NCBI RefSeq assembly: GCF_045032955.1
Contig: NZ_JBJFZU010000004.1
Coordinates: 62,001 to 126,000, forward strand
DNA: 64,000 nt
Direction of reading: 5' to 3'
Source of the DNA: Ornithinicoccus sp045032955
GTDB lineage: Bacteria; Actinomycetota; Actinomycetes; Actinomycetales; Dermatophilaceae
Below, in pieces: positions 30,687-38,038 of the stretch (its first letter is position 1; the number at the start of each line of letters is the position of its first letter). The notes below the pieces were generated by a model, which saw only the letters and a list, made by a program, of their open reading frames with translations, had not been told where the DNA came from and ran no database searches. Position numbers and translations under genes: made by a program.

Positions 30687-30722
30687 CCGGACGGCCCGTC
30701 CCCGAGGGGGCGGGCCGTCCGG
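30687..30722 (+). terminator. Strong GC-rich terminator hairpin
   Basis: CCGGACGGCCCG and CGGGCCGTCCGG form a perfect 12-bp stem around a 12-nt loop that can itself pair (CCCC with GGGG). It lies 50 nt after the membrane-protein stop and before the next promoter. Confidence 0.8.
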
Positions 30723-30743
30723 CGTGCTGTCAGGATCCGTGTG

Positions 30744-30749
30744 TAGCCT
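30744..30749 (+). promoter_or_regulatory. Candidate leaderless -10 box (TAGCCT)
   Basis: TAGCCT followed by 7 nt and the GTG at 30757, immediately after the terminator hairpin. It would be the promoter of the copper/heme gene group that follows. Confidence 0.4.
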
Positions 30750-30756
30750 GCGGCCC

Positions 30757-31344
30757 GTGGGCGGAGCGGACGGGGTGACGGTCCCCGTCCGGGGTATGCG
30801 CGGGGCCCGTGCCGCCGTCGTCTCGGCCCTGACCCTGGTGGTCGCCCTGACCTCGCACGTCCTCGCCGGTGGCGCCGCCGGGTCCTGGTGGGCCATGGCC
30901 GTGGTCGCCGCCGTCGTGACCCCGCTGTGCTGGTGGTGGAGCGACCGACGGTGGCGCAGCCTGGAGCTGCTCACCGTCCTCGGCCTCGCACAGGGCCTGC
31001 TGCACGTCCTCTTCGCCACCGGTGGGGCGGCCGCCGGCGCCGCGCACGCCGCGCACCACACCGGCCCCTCGATGGTCGTGGCGCACGGGGTGGCCACCCT
31101 GGTCACGCTCGTCCTGGTCCGCCAGGCCGACGCCGCCGTGCACGCCCTGGCCGCGGCGGTCCGCTCGGTCCTCGACGTGCTGCTGCCCGGACTCGGCGAC
31201 CCCGTGCTCCCGGCCACCCCCCGCGCCTACGTGGTCAGCCCGCACCCGGCCCCCTTCCTCGTCTCCCGGCCGCAGCTCGGTCATCCCGACCGCGGACCAC
31301 CGGCGCGCTCCCTGTCGCTCACGTCTCCGACACCTGCCCGCTGA
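30757..31344 (+). CDS. Histidine-containing membrane protein upstream of copC (unknown)
   Basis: A 195-residue protein with about four hydrophobic segments in its first 130 residues (AAVVSALTLVVALTSHVLAG, WWAMAVVAAVVTPLCWWW, LLTVLGLAQGLLHVLFAT, GPSMVVAHGVATLVTLVL). A His-rich turn, AAHAAHHTG, lies between helices, and the C-terminal tail is Pro/Arg-rich. The intramembrane and loop histidines plus its position directly before copC suggest a role in metal handling, but this is inference. GTG at 30757 fits the leaderless -10 spacing; a TTG 11 codons upstream is less likely. Confidence 0.72.
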   Translation: MGGADGVTVPVRGMRGARAAVVSALTLVVALTSHVLAGGAAGSWWAMAVVAAVVTPLCWWWSDRRWRSLELLTVLGLAQGLLHVLFATGGAAAGAAHAAHHTGPSMVVAHGVATLVTLVLVRQADAAVHALAAAVRSVLDVLLPGLGDPVLPATPRAYVVSPHPAPFLVSRPQLGHPDRGPPARSLSLTSPTPAR

Positions 31345-31452
31345 GCACTCGGCCCGCAGGGTCGGCCTGCGCCGTCCCCCACCGGGCGACGGCATACCCC
31401 CCTGACGGGACCCTTCCCGGGTCCTTGCCCATCCTCTCCATCGGAGCAGTCC

Positions 31453-32061
31453 ATGACCGCTGCCATCCGTCCCTCCGGGCCGTCGCGCCCGCACGTCGTC
31501 CGGCGCCGGGCACGAGCGTCAGCCCTGGTGCTGGCCCTGGTGCTGGCGGTGCTGGGCGCTGCCCCGGCCCAGGCCCACGACGTGCTGGTGTCCTCCTCGC
31601 CCGCGGACGGTGAGGTGCTGGCGGTTCCACCACCCGAGATCGAGCTCACCTTCAGCGGTGAGATCCAGGACATCTCGCCCCAGGTGATCATCGCCGGGGC
31701 CGACGGGACGCAGATCGCGTCCCCAGAGCCGGTGGTGGACGGGACCCTGGTCACCGCGGACGTGGAGGACGACCTGCCCGACGGCTCCTACGTCGTCACC
31801 TGGCGCGTCGTCTCCGCCGACGGGCACCCCATCGCCGGTCGCTTCTCGTTCGGCGTCGGTGACGACGAGCAGTCGACACCGGCCGGCGCGACGACCGGGG
31901 ACGAGGCGGAGGATCCCACCTCGGGGTCGACGACCACCGACCACGGTGGCGACCACGAGGTGCTGGGTGGGCACGGGGAACACATCGCGATGGGGGCGGG
32001 AGCCGTGGCGCTCGCCCTCCTGGGCATCGGCGGGGTCGTGCTGCGACGCCGCCGCGCCTGA
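31453..32061 (+). CDS. copC: CopC-domain copper-binding protein, membrane anchored
   Basis: A 202-residue exported copper carrier. The signal peptide ends at AQAHDVL, so the mature protein starts with His, the N-terminal ligand of the CopC copper site. The CopC fold follows: SSSPADGEVLAVPPPEIELT, GSYVVTWRVVSADGHPIAGR (with the second His, in DGHP) and FSFGV. A Thr/Asp/His-rich linker (TTDHGGDHEVLGGHGEH) leads to a single C-terminal helix and a RRRRA stop-transfer, so it is anchored facing outward. GGAG precedes the ATG. It is followed by PCu(A)C and a DyP peroxidase in the same direction. Confidence 0.92.
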   Translation: MTAAIRPSGPSRPHVVRRRARASALVLALVLAVLGAAPAQAHDVLVSSSPADGEVLAVPPPEIELTFSGEIQDISPQVIIAGADGTQIASPEPVVDGTLVTADVEDDLPDGSYVVTWRVVSADGHPIAGRFSFGVGDDEQSTPAGATTGDEAEDPTSGSTTTDHGGDHEVLGGHGEHIAMGAGAVALALLGIGGVVLRRRRA

Positions 32062-32106
32062 CGCACACACACTGGTGCGGCCCCGGGCCGCAGACAAGGA
32101 CACACC

Positions 32107-32712
32107 ATGAGCACGACCGCTGCACGTTCGTCGACCCCTGCCCTCGCCGCAAGCCTCACCTCCCTCCTTCTGCTGGCCGCCTGCGGCTCGGTTGAGGAGG
32201 ACACCTCCGCAGCCGGCACCGTCTCCACCGACGGGGAGTCGGAGGTGAGCATCACCGACCCGTGGGTCAAGGCCGCCGACGAGGGGATGACCGCCGCCTT
32301 CGGCACGATCACCAACCCCGGGGACGAGGACGTCACCATCGTCGGCGCCGACACCGGCGTCTCCTCCGCCATGGAGCTGCACGAGATGACCTCCGGTGAC
32401 GCCGGACAGATGGTCATGCGGGAGAAGGAGGACGGCATCGTCATCCCCGCCGGCGGGGAGGCGGAGCTGAACCCCGGCGGTGACCACCTGATGCTGATGG
32501 AGCTGAACGAGCCCGTCCAGCCCGGCCAGGACATCAGCATCACGTTGACCATGGACGACGGTTCCCGGTTCACCTTCGACGCACCGGCGCGCAGCTTCGA
32601 CGGTGCCGAGGAGGAGTACGACGGCGACATGGACATGGGCGACATGGACATGGAGACCGGGTCCGGCACGGAGATGGACATGGACGCGGACCTGGAGACC
32701 GACGCACCGTGA
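32107..32712 (+). CDS. Copper chaperone PCu(A)C lipoprotein
   Basis: A 201-residue periplasmic-type Cu(I) chaperone (DUF461). The lipobox LLLLAAC is at the end of the signal sequence, so it is membrane-tethered by a lipid. The copper site is the conserved HM pair set: MELHEMTSG, then methionines in AGQMVM, and GGDHLMLMEL. Such proteins hand copper to cytochrome oxidase assembly factors. An acidic Met-rich tail (DMDMGDMDMETG, EMDMDADLE) adds possible extra Cu(I) ligands. Its TGA overlaps the next GTG by 4 nt (GTGA). Confidence 0.93.
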   Translation: MSTTAARSSTPALAASLTSLLLLAACGSVEEDTSAAGTVSTDGESEVSITDPWVKAADEGMTAAFGTITNPGDEDVTIVGADTGVSSAMELHEMTSGDAGQMVMREKEDGIVIPAGGEAELNPGGDHLMLMELNEPVQPGQDISITLTMDDGSRFTFDAPARSFDGAEEEYDGDMDMGDMDMETGSGTEMDMDADLETDAP

Positions 32713-34007
32713 CCGCTGACCACCCTCCGGTGGACGGTGGGTCCGCCGGGCCGGAGTCCCCGACTCCGGCCCGGCGGGGCGGGGTGTCGCGGCGCGAGCT
32801 GCTCGGCGCTTCCGCCGTCGGCCTCTCCGGGGCAGCCGTCGGTGTCGTGGCGGGCCGCGCGTGGGCCGCCGAGAGCGAGCCGGTGACGACCCCTGACGAG
32901 AAGCCGACAGTCGTCCCCTTCCACGGGCGTCGGCAGGCCGGCGTCACCACCGTGCCGCAGGACCACCTCACCCTCGTCGCCCTCGACCTGTCCGAGGACG
33001 TGGACCGTCCGGCCCTGGTCCGGATGATGCGCATCCTCACCGACGACATCGGCCGCCTCACCTCTGGTGAGCCGGCCCTCACCGACACCGAGCCCGAGCT
33101 CGCCCTCTCCCCCGCCCGCCTCACCGTGACGGTCGGGGTCGGACGCCGGTTCTTCGACCTGGCCGGGCGCAGCGACCAGCGGCCCGGCTGGTTGGGACCG
33201 CTGCCCTCCTTCGCCGTGGACGACCTCGAGGAGCGGTGGAGCGGGGGTGACGTGGTGCTGCAGATCTGCGCCGACGACCCCATCACCACCGCGCACGCCG
33301 CCCGCATCCTCAGCCGCGAGGTGAGGTCGTTCGCCTCGGTGCGCTGGACCCAACGGGGCTTCCGCCGCCGGGAGCAGACGTCCGAGGAGGCTGCTGCCAC
33401 CGGTGGTGGGTCGGTGCGCAACCTGATGGGCCAGGTGGATGGCACCCGCAACCTGGTGATGCCCGCCGACGACCCTCTCGTCTGGATCGGGGAGCAGTCG
33501 CAGGCCTGGTTCGGCCCGGCCCCTGCCTGGTCGGTCGACGGGACCGCCATGGTGGTGCGACGGATCCGGATGGAGCTGGACACCTGGGACGAGGTCGATC
33601 GCCCCGCCCGTGAGATCACCATCGGACGTCGGCTGTACAACGGTGCACCGTTGACCGGCGAGCAGGAGCACGACGAGCCGGACCTGGAGGCGGTCACCGA
33701 CCTCGGCTTCCCGGTCATCGAGACGTTCGCGCACATCCGGCGCGCCCGCAGCGATGACGGACGACAACGCTTCCTGCGCCGGCCGTACAACTTCGACGAG
33801 GCCCCCGAGGAGGGCCGGACGTCCAACTCCGGCCTCGTCTTCATCACCTTCCAGGCCGACGTCGACGCCCAGTTCGTTCCGATCCAGCGTCGTCTCGACG
33901 AGCTGGACCTGCTCAACCAGTGGACCACCCCGGTCGGGTCGGCGGTCTTCGCCGTCCTGCCCGGGTGCGCACCGCAGTCCTATCTCGGCGCTGCCCTGCT
34001 GGCCTGA
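32709..34007 (+). CDS. Tat-exported Dyp-type (EfeB-like) peroxidase
   Basis: A 432-residue heme peroxidase. The twin-arginine signal is SRRELLGASAVGLSGAAVG, cleaved near AWA. The DyP fingerprint GxxDG appears as MGQVDGTRN, and the proximal heme His lies in the downstream half (IETFAHIRRAR). The C-terminal block VFITFQADVDAQFVPIQRRL is typical of the EfeB/DyP-A class, which act in iron uptake or oxidise bulky phenols. Translationally coupled to the copper chaperone, so copper and heme chemistry are co-expressed outside the membrane. Confidence 0.94.
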   Translation: MTADHPPVDGGSAGPESPTPARRGGVSRRELLGASAVGLSGAAVGVVAGRAWAAESEPVTTPDEKPTVVPFHGRRQAGVTTVPQDHLTLVALDLSEDVDRPALVRMMRILTDDIGRLTSGEPALTDTEPELALSPARLTVTVGVGRRFFDLAGRSDQRPGWLGPLPSFAVDDLEERWSGGDVVLQICADDPITTAHAARILSREVRSFASVRWTQRGFRRREQTSEEAAATGGGSVRNLMGQVDGTRNLVMPADDPLVWIGEQSQAWFGPAPAWSVDGTAMVVRRIRMELDTWDEVDRPAREITIGRRLYNGAPLTGEQEHDEPDLEAVTDLGFPVIETFAHIRRARSDDGRQRFLRRPYNFDEAPEEGRTSNSGLVFITFQADVDAQFVPIQRRLDELDLLNQWTTPVGSAVFAVLPGCAPQSYLGAALLA

Positions 34008-34044
34008 GCCCCTCCCCCTCATCCCCTCTCAGCAAGGAGCTGAC

Positions 34045-34734
34045 ATGCCCCGCAAGCCCGTCCCCGTCCCGCCCACTCCCCGCCGTCACCCGGCAGCCCG
34101 GCCCCTCGTCATCGGCGCCGCGGTCGTGGTGGCCCTGCTCGTCGCCCTGCTGGTGTGGAGCCCCTGGTCCGACGACTCCTCCAGCTCCTCGACACCGGTG
34201 AGCAACCAGGAGGCCGCCGGGGAGGCACCCCTGCTGCTCGGGCCCGAGGGCACCTCCGAGGCCACGTTCGTGGAGTTCCTGGACTTCCAGTGCCCCGCCT
34301 GCGCGTCGGTCAAGCCCGCGATCGACGAGGCGCGGGCCGAGTTCGAGGGAGAGGTGACCTTCGTGGTGCGGATGTTCCCGCTGGACGTCCACCCGAACGC
34401 CGTCCCGGCGGCCCGGGCCGCCGTGGCCGCCGAGGCGCAGGGCGAGTTCGAGGGGATGTACGACCTCCTCTTCGCCGGACAGGCCGAGTGGTCCTCGCTG
34501 CCGGACCCGGAACCGACGTTCCGCGGGTATGCCGACACGCTCGGCCTGGACCTGGACCGGTACGACGAGGACTACGTCGCCGAGGCGACCACCGACCGGA
34601 TCCAGGCCGACCGGCAGGCCGCCGAGGACCTGGGCCTCACCTCCACCCCCTCCTTCGTGCTCGACGGTGAGGTCCTGGAGCTGGGCTCCTACGAGGACCT
34701 GACCGAGGCATTGCGGACGGCCGCCGCGTCATGA
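34045..34734 (+). CDS. DsbA-family thiol oxidoreductase, membrane anchored
   Basis: A 229-residue thioredoxin-fold protein with an N-terminal membrane helix (LVIGAAVVVALLVALLVW) and a Ser-rich linker. The active site is CPAC in EFLDFQCPACASVKPAI. The cis-Pro loop is LGLTSTPSFVLDGEVL. This architecture introduces disulfide bonds into exported proteins. AAGGAG precedes the ATG at 34045. The TGA overlaps the VKOR start (ATGA); the two form a complete oxidising pair. Confidence 0.93.
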   Translation: MPRKPVPVPPTPRRHPAARPLVIGAAVVVALLVALLVWSPWSDDSSSSSTPVSNQEAAGEAPLLLGPEGTSEATFVEFLDFQCPACASVKPAIDEARAEFEGEVTFVVRMFPLDVHPNAVPAARAAVAAEAQGEFEGMYDLLFAGQAEWSSLPDPEPTFRGYADTLGLDLDRYDEDYVAEATTDRIQADRQAAEDLGLTSTPSFVLDGEVLELGSYEDLTEALRTAAAS

Positions 34735-35330
34735 CGCCCGAGACGACTCTGACCACCGGGAGCGACCGGCCACCGGCATACCGCGGCTGGGTGGCGCTGG
34801 TCACCGGGCTGGGCGGGCTGCTGGCCTCGCTCGTGCTGTCCGTCGAGAAGTACCTGCTGCTGACCAACCCGTTCTACGCGCCCAGCTGCGACCTCGGTGC
34901 CGCGGTGAGCTGTCGGGACGTGATGAGCTCCTGGCAGGGTGCGGTCCTGGGCTTCCCGAACCCCTACCTGGGGCTGGTGGCCTTCCCGGTGGTGCTCACG
35001 CTCGGTGTCCTGGTGGTGGGCGGAGTCACGCTCCCCCGGTGGTGCTGGGCCGGGCTGAGCCTGGGCACCCTGGTGGGCTTCGGCTTCGTGCTGTGGCTGA
35101 TCTCGCAGAGCCTGTTCGTGATCCAGGCGATCTGCCCCTACTGCGTCGTGGTCTGGGTGTGCGTCAGCGTCCTGCTGGCGCACGCGCCACGGGCCCTGGC
35201 CGACGCGGGCGGTGGCCCCACGGCGCGGCTCGGGGGCTGGCTGGACCGGTGGTGGCCCTGGGTGCTGGGTGTCTGGCTGGTGGCGTTGGCCGTGCTGGTG
35301 GTGGTCTCCGCATCCCGGTTCGGGGGCTGA
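34731..35330 (+). CDS. Vitamin K epoxide reductase (VKOR) family membrane protein
   Basis: A 199-residue protein with about five helices. It re-oxidises DsbA-like proteins using menaquinone. The shuttle cysteines are in PSCDLGAAVSCRDVM, the conserved Ser/Gly segment is GFPNPYLGLVAF, and the quinone-site CPYC is in AICPYCVVVW. Coupled by ATGA to the DsbA-like gene, as in other actinobacteria. It ends 13 nt before the convergent TetR gene. Confidence 0.94.
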   Translation: MTPETTLTTGSDRPPAYRGWVALVTGLGGLLASLVLSVEKYLLLTNPFYAPSCDLGAAVSCRDVMSSWQGAVLGFPNPYLGLVAFPVVLTLGVLVVGGVTLPRWCWAGLSLGTLVGFGFVLWLISQSLFVIQAICPYCVVVWVCVSVLLAHAPRALADAGGGPTARLGGWLDRWWPWVLGVWLVALAVLVVVSASRFGG

Positions 35331-35343
35331 GCGGCGGACCGTC

Positions 35344-35949
35344 TCAGTCCGTCGCCAGCACGCTGTCGACGGCCAGCTGCAGGGTCGCGGTCTCCCGCGC
35401 CAGCAGCGAGTCGTCCGCCGGCATCACACGCTCCAGCGACAGCCCGTTGACGACCGTGAGCAGGAACCGGGCCTGCTGGCCGAGGTCACCCTCGGCCAGC
35501 GCCCCCTCCTTCGTCAGCACGGTCAGCCAGTACTCGACCCGACGCTCGGACTCCCGCTCGATGGCCCGGTAGGCGGCCCGGGTGTCCGCCGTCGGCTCGG
35601 GCTCGATGAACGACTCGGCCATGTTCATGAAGGCCGACCTCGCCTCCTGCCCGGTCTGCGCCGGCCCCAGCACCCGGCGCAGGCAGTCGACCAACCGCTC
35701 CCGGGCAGGGACCGAGACGTCGTGTATCCGGTCGTCGGGGATGACGAGGTCGTAGATCCGGGTCAGCACCGTCTCCTGCAGCGCGCGCTGGGTCGGGAAG
35801 TGGTGGCGCAGGGAGCCCGTGCTGACCCCGGCCCGCGCCGCCACGGCGCGCACGCTCAGCCGGGATCCGGGATCCTCGCCGAACATCATCATGGCCGCGT
35901 GCAGGATCTTGTCGCGGGTCCCGAGCTCGTGCGGCGTGCTGTCCGTCAT
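35344..35949 (-). CDS. TetR/AcrR family regulator
   Basis: A 201-residue repressor. The DNA-binding helix-turn-helix is LSVRAVAARAGVSTGSLRHH followed by FPTQRALQETVL. The C-terminal ligand domain is of the BetI/TetR_C_6 kind and contains FMNMAESFIEPEP and QQARFLLTVVNGLSLERVM. It is divergent from the membrane-protein gene at 36055, and two palindromes fill the space between, so autoregulation plus control of that gene is the simplest reading. Effector unknown. Confidence 0.9.
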   Translation of the reverse strand: MTDSTPHELGTRDKILHAAMMMFGEDPGSRLSVRAVAARAGVSTGSLRHHFPTQRALQETVLTRIYDLVIPDDRIHDVSVPARERLVDCLRRVLGPAQTGQEARSAFMNMAESFIEPEPTADTRAAYRAIERESERRVEYWLTVLTKEGALAEGDLGQQARFLLTVVNGLSLERVMPADDSLLARETATLQLAVDSVLATD

Positions 35950-35962
35950 ACCCCTGTTGTAT

Positions 35963-36020
35963 CACACCGTGCTAGCACACTGTGTTACGGTTCTCGACGA
36001 GATCCAACACAGCGTGTTGG
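35963..36020. promoter_or_regulatory. Two palindromic operator candidates between tetR and its divergent neighbour
   Basis: Site 1 is centred on the perfect decamer GTGCTAGCAC (35969-35978) inside a longer imperfect palindrome, CACACCGTG...CACACTGTG (about 35963-35986). Site 2, CCAACACAGCGTGTTGG (36004-36020), has perfect 7-bp arms. Both contain the half-site AACAC/GTGTT, as expected for binding of two dimers of one TetR protein. Confidence 0.7.
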
Positions 36021-36054
36021 TCACTGTGGTCGACACGGACAACGGGAGGGACCC

Positions 36055-36705
36055 ATGCTGGAACAGTGGCGCACGAACCGGGCCATGAAGAGGGTGCAGG
36101 ACGGGGACGGGCGTCCCCTCCAGCGCCTGCGCTGGTGGCAGGTGGCCGATCGGTCCCTGTTCCACCTCCGTCCGCGACCCGAGGTGGGGCAGCCGGGGTA
36201 TGCCGTCGACGTCCGGCACTGGGGGGACAAGGTCGACGGCGAGGTGCGGGCCAGCCTCTACCGCGACGGCCGGCACCACGCGGTCGCGAAGGTGCCGGCG
36301 GTCTTCCCGATCGAGGACGGCGTCATCGAGGTTGCCGTCAGCGGGGCCGGGATGAAGCGCTGCCACCAGGTCGCCGCCGACGGCACCGAGCGTCAGCTGA
36401 TCCCGGACCCCCGGTCCGGCGCGGGCCGCCGTGCCCGTCTCGAACGGGACCACCCCACGGTCAGCCGCTCGCTGGCCGTGCTGTCGGTGCTGGCGCTCGT
36501 CGTCGGGCTGGGGCTGAACCTGGTGCAGATCCTCGAGCCCCTCGCCCAGATCCCGCCGGTGGTCGAGAGGTTCGGGACGTTCGAGTCGCCGGTCCAGCTC
36601 CCCGTATGGCTCAACGTGTCCCTCGGCCTCCTGGCCGCGCTCGGCGCGACGGAGCGCTCGCTCCGGTTGCGCTACCACTGGTTGCTGGACGGGGCCGGCG
36701 CCTGA
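36055..36705 (+). CDS. Membrane protein of unknown function, likely TetR target
   Basis: A 216-residue protein. The first ~140 residues are soluble and basic, rich in Trp and Arg (LQRLRWWQVADRSLFHLRPR), with a beta-strand-like segment ending in the AGMKRCHQVAADGTERQLIP region. Two C-terminal helices follow (SLAVLSVLALVVGLGLNLVQ and LPVWLNVSLGLLAALGA). No family recognised. GGGAGGG lies just upstream of the ATG at 36055. Its promoter must overlap the TetR palindromes. Confidence 0.82.
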   Translation: MLEQWRTNRAMKRVQDGDGRPLQRLRWWQVADRSLFHLRPRPEVGQPGYAVDVRHWGDKVDGEVRASLYRDGRHHAVAKVPAVFPIEDGVIEVAVSGAGMKRCHQVAADGTERQLIPDPRSGAGRRARLERDHPTVSRSLAVLSVLALVVGLGLNLVQILEPLAQIPPVVERFGTFESPVQLPVWLNVSLGLLAALGATERSLRLRYHWLLDGAGA

Positions 36706-36751
36706 GGGCCCCCACCTAGACTCGTGGACGACACGTCCCAGGAGGAGCCCC

Positions 36752-37981
36752 ATGCCGAGTCACGACTACTGGATCACCGGTGCCCGGATCGTCGACGGCA
36801 CCGGCGCCGACCCCGTCGACGACGTGGCGATCCACGTCCGGGACGGACACATCGCCGACCTGGGACGGTGCCCGGCCGGCGTGGACACGGTGCCGGCCGA
36901 CGGGATGACGATCACGCCGGGGCTGATCGACGCGCACGTGCACCTGGGCCTCTCCAGCGACATGACACCCAGCCTCCGTCGCGAGCTGTCCGTCGCCGAG
37001 CTGGCCGCCGACATGTTCGCCGCCTGCGGCAGCACGCTGGACGCCGGGTTCACCACCGTGCGGGACACCGGGGGCATCGACGGCGGGCTGGTGGGCGTCG
37101 TCGCCAGCGGCAAGGTCCGGGGGCCCAGGATCCTGCCGTCCGGCCCCATCCAGTGCCAGACCGGCGGCCACGGGCACCTGGGCGCCGAGTGGGAGCCGAG
37201 CGCCGACTGGTCCGACCACGCCATCCCGGGGCTGCGCACCATGTCGCTCCTGTCCGACGGCCCGGACGAGATGCGCCGGAACGTCCGGGAGACCTTCCGG
37301 CGGGGTGCGAGCTTCATCAAGATGTGTGTGACCGGCGGGGTCGTCTCCACCCACGACGCGCTCACCGACACCCAGTTCACCGTGGAGGAGATCGCGGTGG
37401 CCGTGCAGGAGGCGCGCGCCAGGGGGACCTACGTGACGGTGCACGCGCACAACAACGAGGGCATCCGGAACGCCGTCCGGGCCGGGGTCCGCTGTGTCGA
37501 GCACGGGTCCGCCATCGACGAGGAGACGGCGGCGCTGATGGCGCAGCACGACGTGGCCCTGGTGCCCACCCTCTGCGTGGTGCACGACCTCCTCGAGGAC
37601 GCCACCGCTGCGGGGCTGGATGCCGGGGTCACCGACCGGATCGGCCCGGTGCTGGACGGCATGGTGACGGGTCTGCTGACCGCACGGGCCGCGGGTGTGC
37701 GGGTCGGCTCCGGGTCCGACCTCATCGGCCTGCGCCAGCAGCACCGGGGCCGTGAGCTGACCCTGCGCAGCGCTGTGGAGAACCCCATGCTCGCGCTGGA
37801 GTCGGCCACCCGCATCAACGCCGACATCCTCGGCATCGGTCACGAGACGGGCACGCTCGAGGTCGGCAAGCTCGCCGACCTGACAGCCTGGGCCACTGAC
37901 CCGCTGCAGGACCCGGAGGTCTTCGGACGCCCCGAGGACGCGCGGCTGGTCTTCCGCGCCGGGGCGCTCGTCAAGGGGTGA
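36752..37981 (+). CDS. Metal-dependent amidohydrolase (imidazolonepropionase/prolidase-like)
   Basis: A 409-residue TIM-barrel hydrolase. The first metal motif is PGLIDAHVHLGL; the carbamylated-Lys position is FIKMCVTGGV; the His ligands follow in VHAHNNEG and RCVEHGSAI; the last Asp is in RVGSGSDLIG. N- and C-terminal strands form the small beta-sandwich (ITGARIVDGTG, ADLTAWATDPLQDPE). The set matches COG1228-type amidohydrolases acting on Xaa-Pro peptides or cyclic amides; substrate unknown. AGGAGG precedes the ATG, and a TAGACT -10-like box lies at 36717. Confidence 0.92.
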   Translation: MPSHDYWITGARIVDGTGADPVDDVAIHVRDGHIADLGRCPAGVDTVPADGMTITPGLIDAHVHLGLSSDMTPSLRRELSVAELAADMFAACGSTLDAGFTTVRDTGGIDGGLVGVVASGKVRGPRILPSGPIQCQTGGHGHLGAEWEPSADWSDHAIPGLRTMSLLSDGPDEMRRNVRETFRRGASFIKMCVTGGVVSTHDALTDTQFTVEEIAVAVQEARARGTYVTVHAHNNEGIRNAVRAGVRCVEHGSAIDEETAALMAQHDVALVPTLCVVHDLLEDATAAGLDAGVTDRIGPVLDGMVTGLLTARAAGVRVGSGSDLIGLRQQHRGRELTLRSAVENPMLALESATRINADILGIGHETGTLEVGKLADLTAWATDPLQDPEVFGRPEDARLVFRAGALVKG

Positions 37982-38038
37982 GGCCCCGGCGTTCGCTCCG
38001 TCTGCTCGGACAGACTCGGCGGACCGCCCGGGGCGGCA

